Source: Alkalibacillus flavidus (lineage in GTDB: Bacteria > Bacillota > Bacilli > Bacillales > Alkalibacillaceae). Taken from it: a stretch of 64,000 bases of DNA. The notes under the pieces were generated by a model. That model did no database searches. It was not told the DNA's origin and saw only the letters and a program-made list of their open reading frames with translations. Below, piece after piece: positions 23,270 to 32,479 of this stretch; position 1 is the stretch's first letter; every line of letters starts with the position of its first letter. The position numbers and the translations under genes are program-made. The stretch spans positions 1 through 64,000 of the forward strand of contig NZ_JBEPMX010000001.1 in NCBI RefSeq assembly GCF_040545925.1, written 5' to 3'.

Positions 23270-23800
23270 ATGATGAAAAAAACGATTTTATATAGCACGT
23301 TTATTTTGGGAGCTGTTTTTGGTATTTCTAATCAATTAGAAAAAGTCGAAAGTGAGACGAAGAAGGCGGAGGTTGATCATATGACGGCAACATTTGTGGA
23401 CGAGGAAGAATTACAGGCAATCGTAGCGAGTTATATGCATGGGTCGATTGAAGAGATTGTCTTAAATCAACATAGACAATATGAAGTAACCGTCGATCAA
23501 GACGGCGAAATGTTTGATGTTGTGATTGATAGCCAAAACGGTCAGATTAGATCATTTTCGCGTCGTGAGGAACACATAGTGCAAAAACCTAATTCGCGTG
23601 CTGTGACCATTGAACAACTCGACGCGATTGAACTAGCGTTAGAAACCGTCCCAGGTGACCCAGAGCAAATTGAACTCATCGAGCGAGATCAGAAGTGGGT
23701 TTATCAAGTTGCCATCAAACATGATAACCGCACGTTCAACGTCATAGTCGATGCTTATACAGGCGTCGTGTTAGATGTAAACCATGGGCAAGAATCATAA
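23270..23800 (+). CDS. PepSY-domain exported protein
   Basis: A 176-aa protein with an N-terminal hydrophobic segment (about 4-20), signal peptide or anchor, and two PepSY repeats (about 45-100 and 112-172). Repeat ends are recognisable as FDVVIDSQNGQIRSFSR and FNVIVDAYTGVVLDVNHG. GGAGG lies close to ATG 23270, and the next ATG (23273) has better spacing, so either may be used. It is preceded by the second TTTTAATC direct repeat and belongs with the kinase, regulator and first PepSY gene in an envelope-sensing locus. Confidence 0.85.
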   Translation: MMKKTILYSTFILGAVFGISNQLEKVESETKKAEVDHMTATFVDEEELQAIVASYMHGSIEEIVLNQHRQYEVTVDQDGEMFDVVIDSQNGQIRSFSRREEHIVQKPNSRAVTIEQLDAIELALETVPGDPEQIELIERDQKWVYQVAIKHDNRTFNVIVDAYTGVVLDVNHGQES

Positions 23801-23908
23801 AAATCAGCACCAGAAAGCCTTTCAAAACTAAAAAATAATCCAACAAGTCATGGCATACTCCTATACTAAAACGTCAGGCGATTAAAGGTCGTCTGACTTT
23901 AACTGTTT

Positions 23909-24222
23909 GGCTTTGTTAACGATTAGTGTTGATTTTCAAATGATGAAGCACTGAGTTGTTGAATTGTGAGGAGCGAAGGTGGCGACTCCTGGTCGATACA
24001 CGGAGGAACGTCCACTAAGAACGCAAACGTCCTGTTTGCAACGTGGACGTCACGACATCGTGTCGAAGTACGTCCTGCGCCTGCGAGTACTCGGCGCAGA
24101 ATTAGTCAAGGAAGCTTATGAAATCCGCTTTTGTGGCCAACGTCGACACTAGACCATCCGGGTCGTCGGAAAGCGTCCACCGGCAGCGAATCGCAATATC
24201 AACAACGGACCTTAACAGAGTC
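23909..24222. repeat. MITE-like element, copy A (314 bp)
   Basis: The element starts GGCTTTGTTAAC and ends CTTAACAGAGTC, imperfect terminal inverted repeats. The interior is highly similar to 33735-34048 in the opposite orientation, including AAGCTTATGAAATCCGC and CGTCGGAAAGCGTCCACC. Both copies are exactly 314 bp. No transposase is inside, so a non-autonomous element is likely. The right end lies within a small gene on the minus strand. Confidence 0.85.
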
Positions 24223-24356
24223 AACTTCTTAAACATTTTCCCCGTTGCTTTACCTGCTACACGGCGCCTGACGCGTTTGCCAGCTCGCCCTTTTCGCACA
24301 GCATCAACGTCATTCCAAATGCGTAATACTTTATAAATCCGCGATTTCACGCTCAT
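24102..24356 (-). CDS. Small basic protein whose 3' end was replaced by a MITE
   Basis: An 84-aa reading frame. The first 45 residues (SRIYKVLRIWNDVDAVRKG onward, very rich in Arg and Lys, with RRRVAGKATGKMFKKL) recall a short conserved Bacillaceae protein that normally ends soon after the KKL. Here the frame runs into the MITE-like element at 24222 and gains about 39 residues that are just translated repeat DNA. ATG 24356 has an AGGTGA site. The protein may still work if the basic part is what matters. Function unknown. Confidence 0.6.
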   Translation of the reverse strand: MSVKSRIYKVLRIWNDVDAVRKGRAGKRVRRRVAGKATGKMFKKLTLLRSVVDIAIRCRWTLSDDPDGLVSTLATKADFISFLD

Positions 24357-24434
24357 CGATTTCACCTGCCTAAACAGTTTATAATTGAAATTAACACGGA
24401 AAAACAATTAAAATCGTTTTAAAGGTGGGGTTTG

Positions 24435-24563
24435 ATGATTGAGTTTGTCGGGTATTGTGTTACATATCATAAAGCAGTTTATTGCGAAAATGGATTTTTA
24501 CGTGGCGAACATCACAATAATGAACTCTATTGTGAACGCTGCTTTAATCATAATTTGACCTAG
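24435..24563 (+). CDS. Tiny cysteine-rich protein (42 aa)
   Basis: A 42-aa reading frame with AAAGGTGGGG 4-13 bases upstream. It has four cysteines in two pairs (GYCVTYHKAVYCENG and LYCERCF), with histidines between, like a small zinc ribbon or LIM-like knuckle. Its TAG stop lies inside the GGGGGAG ribosome site of the glutathione peroxidase gene, so the two are probably translationally coupled. I do not recognise the family. Confidence 0.65.
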   Translation: MIEFVGYCVTYHKAVYCENGFLRGEHHNNELYCERCFNHNLT

Positions 24564-24575
24564 GGGGAGTAGGGT

Positions 24576-25052
24576 ATGTCGTCGATTTACGATTTTGAAG
24601 TCGCAAAAGGGAACGGAGATATCCAACCGTTAGCCGATTTTCAAGGAAAGGTATTATTGATTGTCAATACGGCAAGCAAATGCGGGTTCACACCGCAGTT
24701 TGAAGGGTTGCAAGGGTTGTACGACCAATACTGTGACCAAGGCTTTGAGATTCTTGGATTTCCGAGTGACCAATTTATGAATCAGGAGTTTGACGATCAA
24801 AGTGATATCGAAAGCTTCTGTAAGTTGAACTACGGTGTCAGCTTTCCGATCTATCAAAAAATAGATGTTAAAGGGGCTCAGCAAGATCCGTTATTCGAAT
24901 ATTTAACCGAAGAGAAGAAAGGCTTTCTTGGCGGGGAGATTAAATGGAATTTCACGAAATTTTTAATTGACCGCAACGGTAAAGTCGTTAGGCGCTATCC
25001 ACCACAAGCAACGCCTGCTAAAATCGAAAAAGATTTAGCCGATGTCTTATAA
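24576..25052 (+). CDS. Glutathione peroxidase-family thiol peroxidase (BsaA-like)
   Basis: A 158-aa member of the glutathione peroxidase family. The peroxidatic Cys36 lies in NTASKCGFTPQF, with FPSDQFMNQE (Gln) and WNFTKFLIDRNG (Trp, Asn) completing the active site. In bacteria without glutathione such enzymes use thioredoxin. It would reduce peroxides in the cytoplasm. GGGGGAG precedes the ATG. It follows the tiny cysteine-rich gene by 12 bp and ends in a terminator. Confidence 0.93.
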   Translation: MSSIYDFEVAKGNGDIQPLADFQGKVLLIVNTASKCGFTPQFEGLQGLYDQYCDQGFEILGFPSDQFMNQEFDDQSDIESFCKLNYGVSFPIYQKIDVKGAQQDPLFEYLTEEKKGFLGGEIKWNFTKFLIDRNGKVVRRYPPQATPAKIEKDLADVL

Positions 25053-25055
25053 ACA

Positions 25056-25100
25056 TAGAGAAGCACCCGGTTTGACTTGATGTCATTCGGGTGCTTCGTT
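25056..25100. terminator. Bidirectional hairpin after the glutathione peroxidase gene
   Basis: GAAGCACCCG pairs with CGGGTGCTTC around an 18-nt loop; GTTCTTTG follows on the plus strand. Confidence 0.75.
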
Positions 25101-25105
25101 CTTTG

Positions 25106-25753
25106 TTAAAAGTTTTCACTCTTATTACTATCTTTAAAAATCACCGATTGATCATTATAACTTAATGTAATTCGCCCACCCGGAACGTCTAACTCTTCTT
25201 TCATTAAATCGATTAAAGCTTGAAGATGTGCATCATCTTGATCTTCTTCACCACGGTTTACGGTCAATCGTATATGCGGCTTAACGTCTTGTCCGTTTAC
25301 AGAAGGGGTGTTTTGAATGTCGATCTGTTTTTCAGAACCGATATTTTTAGGATAAGCAATCCATAGCTCCTGAATTAAATCTTCTCCGAACCGATTATTA
25401 ATCTCTGGACGAAGAAGTGATTCGAGTTCGTGTTCCCACTTTTCTGCGACAAAACTATTCGTTAGTTCACCGTCTTCATGCTTAAAGACGAGCATTTGAA
25501 AATCATAGTTGTCTAATTCAACGACGGCAGCGCGACTAAATGCTTCATACACACCAGTTGGATCATTTAATGTATCAACAACGTCGCCATCATATGGGAA
25601 GGATTCGTTTATATAAGTCGTCGCATCTTGTTTTAGCGTTTCACTAGCCTCTCCACTACTTGAAACACCGACATACGTTAAATAGGCCATACTGAATGCT
25701 AAGCCGACGACAACAATAACTACGACGAATAATACTTTTGCTTTTGTTGACAT
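25106..25753 (-). CDS. Membrane-anchored hypothetical protein
   Basis: A 215-aa protein with one N-terminal membrane helix (about 7-28) and an acidic extracellular domain. I do not recognise a motif. The region LQELWIAYPKNIGSEKQIDIQN and the repeated PHIRLTV/RITLSYND strands suggest an alpha/beta fold. GAGGTGA precedes the ATG. It converges with the glutathione peroxidase gene and is divergent from the S45 acylase gene. Confidence 0.7.
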   Translation of the reverse strand: MSTKAKVLFVVVIVVVGLAFSMAYLTYVGVSSSGEASETLKQDATTYINESFPYDGDVVDTLNDPTGVYEAFSRAAVVELDNYDFQMLVFKHEDGELTNSFVAEKWEHELESLLRPEINNRFGEDLIQELWIAYPKNIGSEKQIDIQNTPSVNGQDVKPHIRLTVNRGEEDQDDAHLQALIDLMKEELDVPGGRITLSYNDQSVIFKDSNKSENF

Positions 25754-25894
25754 GGAGTCACCTCATTTCTATTCACCACATTTATTATACGCTTGTCGTT
25801 AGTCGGCCGTAAATTATTATCGAAAATCGACACAAAAGTGTTAAGTTTTTTGAATTTTTATATTATTATAGTAAGTATAAAGGGGGAGAGCGTG

Positions 25895-28306
25895 ATGACA
25901 GAAGCCGAGACGAAAAAGTCGATGCATAGAGGGTTGAAATGGAGTTTGATTGGTGCAGGGGCAATTACCGTTATTTTAATTATTGCACTCATTGTTGTAA
26001 ACGCTTACATAAACCGTTCGCTTCCTGAAACTGAAGGGGCCGTCCAGGTGAATGAATTTGTAGGGGAAGAAGCGTATACAACATTAAGTGACAATGTTGA
26101 GATAACGCGTGATGAACATGGTGTGCCACACATTAATGCAGAAACCGATGAGGATCTTTTCTTCGCGCAAGGTTACGTGACAGCACAAGATCGATTATTT
26201 CAGATGGAAATGTCGCGAAGGCAAGCGTCTGGTCGGTTAAGTGAAGTTGTCGGTGATATGGCACTCAATCAAGACAAGTATTTTCGCACGCTCGGTTTAA
26301 GGCGAGCAGCCGAAAAATCGTTATCGGAGTATGATGATGAGACGATGCAGTCTTTAGAGGCGTATGCAGCTGGTGTTAACGCGTATATTAAACAAGCGGA
26401 AGAGGAAAACAGAATGCCAGTTGAATTTACGTTGATGGGCTTAGACGATGTACGCGAATGGACGCCACTAGATTCGCTTACAATTGGAAAATATATGGCT
26501 TATGATTTAGGTGGCCATTGGGAGCGTCAGGCATTTAACTATCATTTAATTCATGAATATCCAGAAGACGTAGCATATGAACTGTTCCCGACTTACCCTG
26601 AAGATGCTTTAACAAATATTGCGGATGAGGAGTATGTTGATGTCACATCAAGCTTATCCAAAGCGCCGATGCCACCTGAATTCAATGGCAGTAATAATTG
26701 GGTCGTATCAGGTGACAAAACAGAATCCGGAAAGCCTTTATTAGCTGATGATCCCCATTTAGGGCTCGCGACACCGTCGATTTGGTATCAAGTGACACTC
26801 GACTCACCGAATTACCAAACGTCAGGTGTGATTTTTGCAGGCGTTCCTGGGGTGATTTTAGGTCAAAATGACAATATTGCTTGGGGTGTTACGAACGTTG
26901 GACCTGACGTGCAACAACTGTATTTGGAAAAACGACATGAAGACGATCCGCATCAGTTTTTGTATGACGGAGATTATTATGAAGCAGATGTTATAACAGA
27001 AACGATTCACGTTGATGGGCAAGAGTCGATCGATTATGACGTGATTGAAACGAAGCACGGACCTGTTATTTCAGAATTTGCTGAGCCGGTTGAAGCACAA
27101 GAAGACGGTACGGTGATGTCGGTTGATTGGACGGCATTGGAGGCGACGAAAGAATTATCCGCTGTCCTTCAAATGAACCGGGCGTCGAATTGGGATGAAT
27201 TCGAAACGGCCTTAGAAGATTTTCACGCACCAGCACAAAATTTCGTCTTTGCCGATAAAGATGGCACGATCGCCTATAAAGCAAACGGGCGTATTCCGAT
27301 TTACGATAATCCTGACCACGCCCTACTGCCGATGCCAGGCTGGGACTCGCAGTACGATTTAACCGAAACGATTCCGTATGATGAACTTCCGAAACTGGTG
27401 AATCCTGAAAAAGGTTTTGCTGGGACGGCGAACAATAAAATTATTTCAGATGTCTATCCTTACCACATAAGTCACGTCTGGGCGCAACCTTATCGATATA
27501 CACGTATCCATGAGTATTTATCAGAACGAGATAACTTGACGACGGAAGACATGAAAGCACTACAAATGGATACGCTCAATTTACAAGCCCGGGAATTTGT
27601 ACCGATGTTCACAGACATATTGGCTAATGCTGATTTATCAGAAACGGAGTCGTCGGCTTTAGATTTATTAGCAAATTGGAACTATGAAGATAAACGTGAG
27701 CTAGGTGCGCCACTCGTTTTTGATCAAACGCGTTCTGCGATTGAGGATGTTTTATTTATCGAGGCATTTTCTGAAGATATGCTCAGTATGTTTAGAGGGT
27801 GCGGACAAACGGTCGATGTCATGTTGCGAAAAGCGTACGATGGTGAGTCGATGCACTGGATTGAGGAACAAGATGGTCTTGATTCAGTGATAACTGAAGC
27901 ATTCAAGCAAGCAGTTGCGACGATAGAAGATGACTTTGGTTCAGATGTATCGCAGTGGCAATGGGGCGACTATCACCAAGTTTATTTTGAGCACCCATTG
28001 TCGAGTACAGCGTTTTTAGATGTATTTTACAACCCTATTGAACCACAACCAGTGGATGGAAGTCCTGTCACTGTCATGGCTGCGTCACATGGAGAAGAAG
28101 GCGTTGTTGACCACGGAGCCAGCTGGCGTTTTGTAACAGATATGGCAGATCCACTTGTTGGTGACCATATCGTCGGACCAGGTCAAGTAGGCCATTTTAG
28201 AAGTGAATGGTACGACGATCAAATTGACAATTGGGTGGAAGGGAATTATCACTCGACACACCTTACAGATATAGAAGGAGAAACGTTAGAGTTAATGGCC
28301 GAGTAA
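25895..28306 (+). CDS. Membrane-anchored penicillin acylase-family (S45) hydrolase
   Basis: An 803-aa S45-family N-terminal nucleophile hydrolase. Residues 14-37 form a membrane anchor. The alpha chain follows, then a spacer, and the predicted autoprocessing site at Gly-Ser266 in GSNNWVVSGDKT, where Ser becomes the nucleophile of the beta chain. DDPHLGLATPSIWYQ, IAWGVTNVGPD and TANNKI are further landmarks. Members cleave amides such as acyl-homoserine lactones or beta-lactam side chains; the true substrate is unknown. ATG 25895 has GGGGGAGAG upstream; a longer reading from 25793 lacks a site. Confidence 0.9.
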   Translation: MTEAETKKSMHRGLKWSLIGAGAITVILIIALIVVNAYINRSLPETEGAVQVNEFVGEEAYTTLSDNVEITRDEHGVPHINAETDEDLFFAQGYVTAQDRLFQMEMSRRQASGRLSEVVGDMALNQDKYFRTLGLRRAAEKSLSEYDDETMQSLEAYAAGVNAYIKQAEEENRMPVEFTLMGLDDVREWTPLDSLTIGKYMAYDLGGHWERQAFNYHLIHEYPEDVAYELFPTYPEDALTNIADEEYVDVTSSLSKAPMPPEFNGSNNWVVSGDKTESGKPLLADDPHLGLATPSIWYQVTLDSPNYQTSGVIFAGVPGVILGQNDNIAWGVTNVGPDVQQLYLEKRHEDDPHQFLYDGDYYEADVITETIHVDGQESIDYDVIETKHGPVISEFAEPVEAQEDGTVMSVDWTALEATKELSAVLQMNRASNWDEFETALEDFHAPAQNFVFADKDGTIAYKANGRIPIYDNPDHALLPMPGWDSQYDLTETIPYDELPKLVNPEKGFAGTANNKIISDVYPYHISHVWAQPYRYTRIHEYLSERDNLTTEDMKALQMDTLNLQAREFVPMFTDILANADLSETESSALDLLANWNYEDKRELGAPLVFDQTRSAIEDVLFIEAFSEDMLSMFRGCGQTVDVMLRKAYDGESMHWIEEQDGLDSVITEAFKQAVATIEDDFGSDVSQWQWGDYHQVYFEHPLSSTAFLDVFYNPIEPQPVDGSPVTVMAASHGEEGVVDHGASWRFVTDMADPLVGDHIVGPGQVGHFRSEWYDDQIDNWVEGNYHSTHLTDIEGETLELMAE

Positions 28307-28374
28307 TGTTCGTGACACATAAACAGTTATGAATTGGCTAAAATACAACTATTACATCAGAAGGAGACTAAATC

Positions 28375-29997
28375 ATGAAAACGCGATTAATTGATTGGCC
28401 TACATTTATCATTTCATTTGTCGTTATTTTAGGTGTGGTCATCCCCCTTATTATTTTTCCTGAAGCAGGGAGCGAATTAGTGGGGCAACTCAATGATTTT
28501 GTTTCACATCGTTTTGGATTTTTATATTTGTTAATGGGGTTAGCGATATTCTTTTTCTTAATTTTTGTCGCCTTTAGTCAAAACGGTCAAGTCAAACTGG
28601 GTGAAGAAGAGGAACCGCCCGAATTTAGCACGCCTGCATGGGCTGGGATGTTATTTTCAGCTGGGATTGGATCGAGCATTTTATATTGGGGGACGATTGA
28701 GTGGGCCTTCTATTATCAAGGTCCTCCATTTGGCATCGATCCAACAGAAAGTCAGTTAGAAACGATTCAATGGGCATCGACATACGGGATTTTTCATTGG
28801 GGGCCGATTGCTTGGGCGATTTATGCATTGCCAGCGGTGCCGATGTCGTATTTCTTTTATGTTCGCAAAAAACCGATTATTAAAATTAGTGAAACGTTGC
28901 GTCCGCTTCTAAAAGGGTATGCCGATACGATGATTGGTAAAATTATCGACGTGTTATTCATTTTCGGTTTGTTAGGCGGGGCTGGGACAACGCTTGCGCT
29001 CGGGACACCGTTAATTTCTCGAGGTATCTCAGATTTAACCGGTTTTCCAGATGATATGTTGCTCCGAACGATTGTGTTATTAGTCGTGACCGTCATCTTT
29101 GCGATCAGTGCCTATGTTGGTCTCAAGGAAGGGATTAAACGATTAAGTAATCTAAACTTAGGTCTGTCGATTGTGTTGCTCATTATCGTATTAGTGACAG
29201 GGCCGACGTTGTTTATTCTAGAAACGACAACGAATAGTATTGGTCTTATTCTCGATAACTTCTTCCACATGAGTACGTGGACAGAGCCGTTTGCGATGGT
29301 GCAGGGAATTGAAGAGACAGGGTTCCCGGAGGCGTGGACCGTGTTTTATTGGGCATGGTGGCTAGTGTATGCCCCGTTTGTCGGACTGTTTATCGCGCGT
29401 ATTTCTCGTGGTCGAACGATCCGACAAGTCATCATAGGCTCGATGGTTTACGGCTCGATTGGTTGTTTATTGTTCTTCGGCATCATGGGTAATTTCGGCT
29501 TGTTTTTACAATTAAGCGGCGAATACGATGTTGTGAATATGTTGAACGAACAAGGTGCGCCGGCTGCGGTCATTGCGATTATTAATCAATTACCGTTTTC
29601 GAGTGTGATGGTAGCGATTTTCGTGTTCTTGTCGGTCGTATTTTTAGCGACGACATTCGACTCGAGCTCGTATATTTTAGCATCTGTGACTCAGAAGCGA
29701 TTAGAAGGCGACGAGCCATTACGTTGGAATCGAATGTTCTGGGCGTTCACCATCTGTTTATTACCACTGACGTTAATGTATTTAGGCGGTTTGGAAACAC
29801 TTCAGACAGCTAGTATTGTTGGTGGTTTCCCACTTATTTTCATTATGTTTTTAATCGCGTGGTCGTTTATGAAAACATCAACTCGTGATTTAATTATTGA
29901 TGAGCAATACGAACCGAAAACGATCATTTTAGACATGAAAAATATTCGCGAAAAACTGAAACGGCGTCGGAAGAAAAAGCCAAATGATGAGGAATAA
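28375..29997 (+). CDS. BCCT-family betaine/choline transporter (OpuD-like)
   Basis: A 540-aa twelve-helix carrier of the BCCT family. The signature sits at WAWWLVYAPFVGLFIARISRGRTIRQ. The Trp-rich segment GTIEWAFYYQGPPFG and GIFHWGPIAWAIYA, which line the substrate path in BetP and OpuD, are also present. It should take up glycine betaine or a related osmolyte with Na+ or H+. The basic C-terminal tail (KRRRKKKPNDEE) may sense osmotic state. GGAGAC precedes the ATG and a terminator follows. It fits the osmoadaptive theme of the window. Confidence 0.92.
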   Translation: MKTRLIDWPTFIISFVVILGVVIPLIIFPEAGSELVGQLNDFVSHRFGFLYLLMGLAIFFFLIFVAFSQNGQVKLGEEEEPPEFSTPAWAGMLFSAGIGSSILYWGTIEWAFYYQGPPFGIDPTESQLETIQWASTYGIFHWGPIAWAIYALPAVPMSYFFYVRKKPIIKISETLRPLLKGYADTMIGKIIDVLFIFGLLGGAGTTLALGTPLISRGISDLTGFPDDMLLRTIVLLVVTVIFAISAYVGLKEGIKRLSNLNLGLSIVLLIIVLVTGPTLFILETTTNSIGLILDNFFHMSTWTEPFAMVQGIEETGFPEAWTVFYWAWWLVYAPFVGLFIARISRGRTIRQVIIGSMVYGSIGCLLFFGIMGNFGLFLQLSGEYDVVNMLNEQGAPAAVIAIINQLPFSSVMVAIFVFLSVVFLATTFDSSSYILASVTQKRLEGDEPLRWNRMFWAFTICLLPLTLMYLGGLETLQTASIVGGFPLIFIMFLIAWSFMKTSTRDLIIDEQYEPKTIILDMKNIREKLKRRRKKKPNDEE

Positions 29998-30001
29998 AAA
30001 A

Positions 30002-30036
30002 GCGAGGTTCAGAATATGGTCTGAACCTCGTTTTAT
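30002..30036. terminator. Bidirectional terminator between the BCCT and nitroreductase genes
   Basis: GCGAGGTTCAGA pairs with TCTGAACCTCGT around a 6-nt loop. TTTTATTTT follows on plus and CTTTTTTATT on minus. Confidence 0.9.
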
Positions 30037-30037
30037 T

Positions 30038-30784
30038 TTAATGCTTATTTAGCTGTTTCGATTGAATAAACGGCGCGACGTCTTGGCGCATTGGATTTGT
30101 TAGCTTGCGTCTAATTTGTTCGCTCCATTTGTCAGTGCGTACGTTTTCTGAACGCGATGAATAATAATCTTCTGTTTTCTGATCAAATGTCGTGATGTCG
30201 TCACTTGTCGTTGCTTCATAACGGTTTTCGTGATAAATCGTTTGCCAATCAAATCGTGGTTTACGTTCTGGATCTTCTTCTGGAACACCGACAGCCATAC
30301 CGAAAAGTGGGACGACATAGTCAGGAAGTTGTAATAACTCGTTCACCCGATTAACGTCGTTACGTAAACTGCCGAGATAACACATGCCGAGCCCGAGCGA
30401 TTCAGTAGCAACGGCGCAATTTTGTGCAGCGAGTGTTGCATCAATCGTTGCCATCATGAAAAATTCGGTGCTTTCAAGGTTCGTTTTCATTTGTTTTTGC
30501 GTTTCTTCGTCTTGTGACTGAGCTAGACGATTAACATCAGCGCAAAAGACAAATAAGTGACCATTCTCTTCCACATACGGTTGGCCACTAACCTCTCGTA
30601 ATTGTTGCTTTAACGTCGGATCGGTAATACCGATAATTGAATAAGCTTGATAATAACTCGATGTTGAAGCGGCTTGGCCTGCTTCGACGATCGTTTGAAT
30701 TTGGTTTTCGGTAAGCGGTTCAGTTTTGAATTGTCTAATCGATCTGTGCTGCATGAGTAAGTCAATGGTTTCGTTCAATGTCAT
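30038..30784 (-). CDS. NADPH-dependent nitroreductase (NfsA/NfrA-like)
   Basis: A 248-aa flavin nitroreductase. FMN-binding and family motifs are HRSIRQFKTEPLTENQIQTIVEAGQAA at the N-terminus, TSSYYQAYSI, and MAVGVPEEDPERKPR near residue 165. The extended C-terminus with a DYYSSR motif is typical of the NfsA/NfrA1 class rather than the shorter NfsB class. It should reduce quinones, nitro compounds or FMN with NADPH. GGAG lies only 2-3 bp before ATG 30784, so a TTG 6 bp later is a possible start. Confidence 0.9.
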   Translation of the reverse strand: MTLNETIDLLMQHRSIRQFKTEPLTENQIQTIVEAGQAASTSSYYQAYSIIGITDPTLKQQLREVSGQPYVEENGHLFVFCADVNRLAQSQDEETQKQMKTNLESTEFFMMATIDATLAAQNCAVATESLGLGMCYLGSLRNDVNRVNELLQLPDYVVPLFGMAVGVPEEDPERKPRFDWQTIYHENRYEATTSDDITTFDQKTEDYYSSRSENVRTDKWSEQIRRKLTNPMRQDVAPFIQSKQLNKH

Positions 30785-30935
30785 CGCTCCTTTTGTCTGT
30801 TGTCTAAAGCATCCGTTTTATATTGTATCACGTCGTCTAATGGATACAGATTATTTTGCTTGAGAGTTAAATGTTGAGGGTGGCGAAATAAATCGGTATA
30901 ATAATGAAGATTGTATGAAGAGAGGGGAATGACCG

Positions 30936-32312
30936 TTGAGTTTACGAGAAGAGAAAGAGATTCATATACATAATCCGAAGATGTTACTGTTTTCGATTTG
31001 TTTTGTCTTAATGTTTTCGGTGATGAACGGGACGATGTTTAATATCGCGATTCCGGATATTGCGGAAAGTTTTAATTTATTACCGTCAGAAGTGAGTTGG
31101 GTGATGACGGGTTACATTATGATTTATTCAGTAGGCGCGCTCGTGTACGGGAAATTAGCTGACACGGTATCGTTCAAAAAATTAATCACCTTTGGCCTGA
31201 CGGTGTTTACGATTGGGTCACTGATCGGGTTTATCGCGCCAAATTATTATTTCGTGTTGGCGGCCCGTGTCATTCAAGCGATTGGCGGGTCAATGATGCC
31301 AGCGATTGCTTTTATTGCGCCGATTCGCTTTTTTCCGAATGAACGCGGCAAAATTCTTGGCATTATTTCATCGGTTATGGCGTTTGCATCAGGTATTGGT
31401 CCGATTTTAGGTGGCGTCATTGCCGGGTTTTTGACGTGGCAGTATTTATTTTTAACATCAGCGCTTATGATCGTCACGTTGCCGTTTCTATTAAAAAATT
31501 TACCCGATGAAGAAACAGTGAGCGCTAAGCTTGATTATTTAGGGGCTGCGCTTGTGGCGGTGACGATTTCGACGACGATTATCGGGATTACGTTAGCGAT
31601 GACAGAAGTGTTGTGGATCACAATTGTTGCATTCGTTCTAGCGGTTGTGCGTATGTTTACGGCGAAGCATCCGTTTATTCCGCCGCATTTATTTAAAAAT
31701 CGTAACTATATTGTCGCGATTATCTCGAGTTTTTTAGCGGTCGCTTGTTTATTCGGCTTAATGTTTACTGTTCCAATTATGCTTCGTGACGTATATGATT
31801 TGACGACGATGCAAATTGGGCTTGTCATGTTTCCAGGTGCGATGAGTGCGGCATTGATTGGTCGAAAAGGCGGCCGTCTCGTTGATCAAATTGGTGCACG
31901 AAAAGTTTATATGATGAGTTTAGGGTTGCTGACGACAGGGTTTGTGATTATATCCTCAACAGTCGGGTTAACCCCGTTGATCGTGAGCGCAATGCTCGTT
32001 TTTCCGATGATGTGTTTTCCCCTCGTCCAAGCATCAGGGGCGGACATTTTGGCGAATATGTTGCCGAAACACGAGACGGGTGTTGGCATGGGTGTGTTTA
32101 ACTTACTGAATTTCGTCTCAGGTGCGCTCAGTGGTGCGATTGTCGGTGTCGCACTAGATAGCTTTTCGCCACAAGATCCGTTTAATTGGCTTGCAATAAG
32201 CGGTGATAGCGCGGTTTTTAGTAACGTTTTCTTAACGTTTGTCGGGCTTGTGCTAACATCATTTATCTTGTTCATCTTCATTTACCGTGAACGAGCTCAT
32301 CCTGCTACTTAG
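30936..32312 (+). CDS. MFS drug/proton antiporter, DHA2 (TetL/Tet38-like)
   Basis: A 458-aa major-facilitator transporter with about 14 predicted helices. It has the motif-A-like GKLADTVSFKKLITFGL between helices 2 and 3, RVIQAIGGSMMPA, and motif C in ASGIGPILGGVIAG, all typical of drug/H+ antiporters of the TetA(L) group. It probably exports a toxic compound or ions. The start is TTG at 30936, with GAGGGGAATG upstream. No adjacent regulator is seen. A 21-bp array begins immediately after the stop codon. Confidence 0.9.
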   Translation: MSLREEKEIHIHNPKMLLFSICFVLMFSVMNGTMFNIAIPDIAESFNLLPSEVSWVMTGYIMIYSVGALVYGKLADTVSFKKLITFGLTVFTIGSLIGFIAPNYYFVLAARVIQAIGGSMMPAIAFIAPIRFFPNERGKILGIISSVMAFASGIGPILGGVIAGFLTWQYLFLTSALMIVTLPFLLKNLPDEETVSAKLDYLGAALVAVTISTTIIGITLAMTEVLWITIVAFVLAVVRMFTAKHPFIPPHLFKNRNYIVAIISSFLAVACLFGLMFTVPIMLRDVYDLTTMQIGLVMFPGAMSAALIGRKGGRLVDQIGARKVYMMSLGLLTTGFVIISSTVGLTPLIVSAMLVFPMMCFPLVQASGADILANMLPKHETGVGMGVFNLLNFVSGALSGAIVGVALDSFSPQDPFNWLAISGDSAVFSNVFLTFVGLVLTSFILFIFIYRERAHPAT

Positions 32313-32479
32313 TTATCTCATAACTTTGCTAAGTTATGAGATAACTCTCTTAACTTATGAAATAAATGAAGGTATTTATTTCATAAATCGAGTGGCTGCG
32401 CTTACTTTTTAAATAAATTCACGATCTTTTGAAATAACTTAACCGATTTATGAAATAAGTGCCGTCACTTTTGAAATAA
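32313..32479. repeat. 21-bp-period array, TTATnnnATAA family, 4+4 units with a 30-bp step
   Basis: Cores start at 32313, 32334, 32355 and 32376, then after one 30-bp step at 32406, 32427, 32448 and 32469. Sequences run TTATCTCATAA, TTATGAGATAA, TTATGAAATAA, TTATTTCATAA, then TTTTTAAATAA, TTTTGAAATAA, TTATGAAATAA, TTTTGAAATAA. The total span is 167 bp, the same layout and length as 48183-48349. The first core abuts the MFS stop codon. Confidence 0.93.

Noticed and set aside
24118..24336. A plus-strand frame (MKSAFVANVD...) that also appears at 33633-33839 on the minus strand
   Set aside because: The shared peptide comes from the duplicated MITE-like DNA, not from a conserved gene; no ribosome site precedes either copy.
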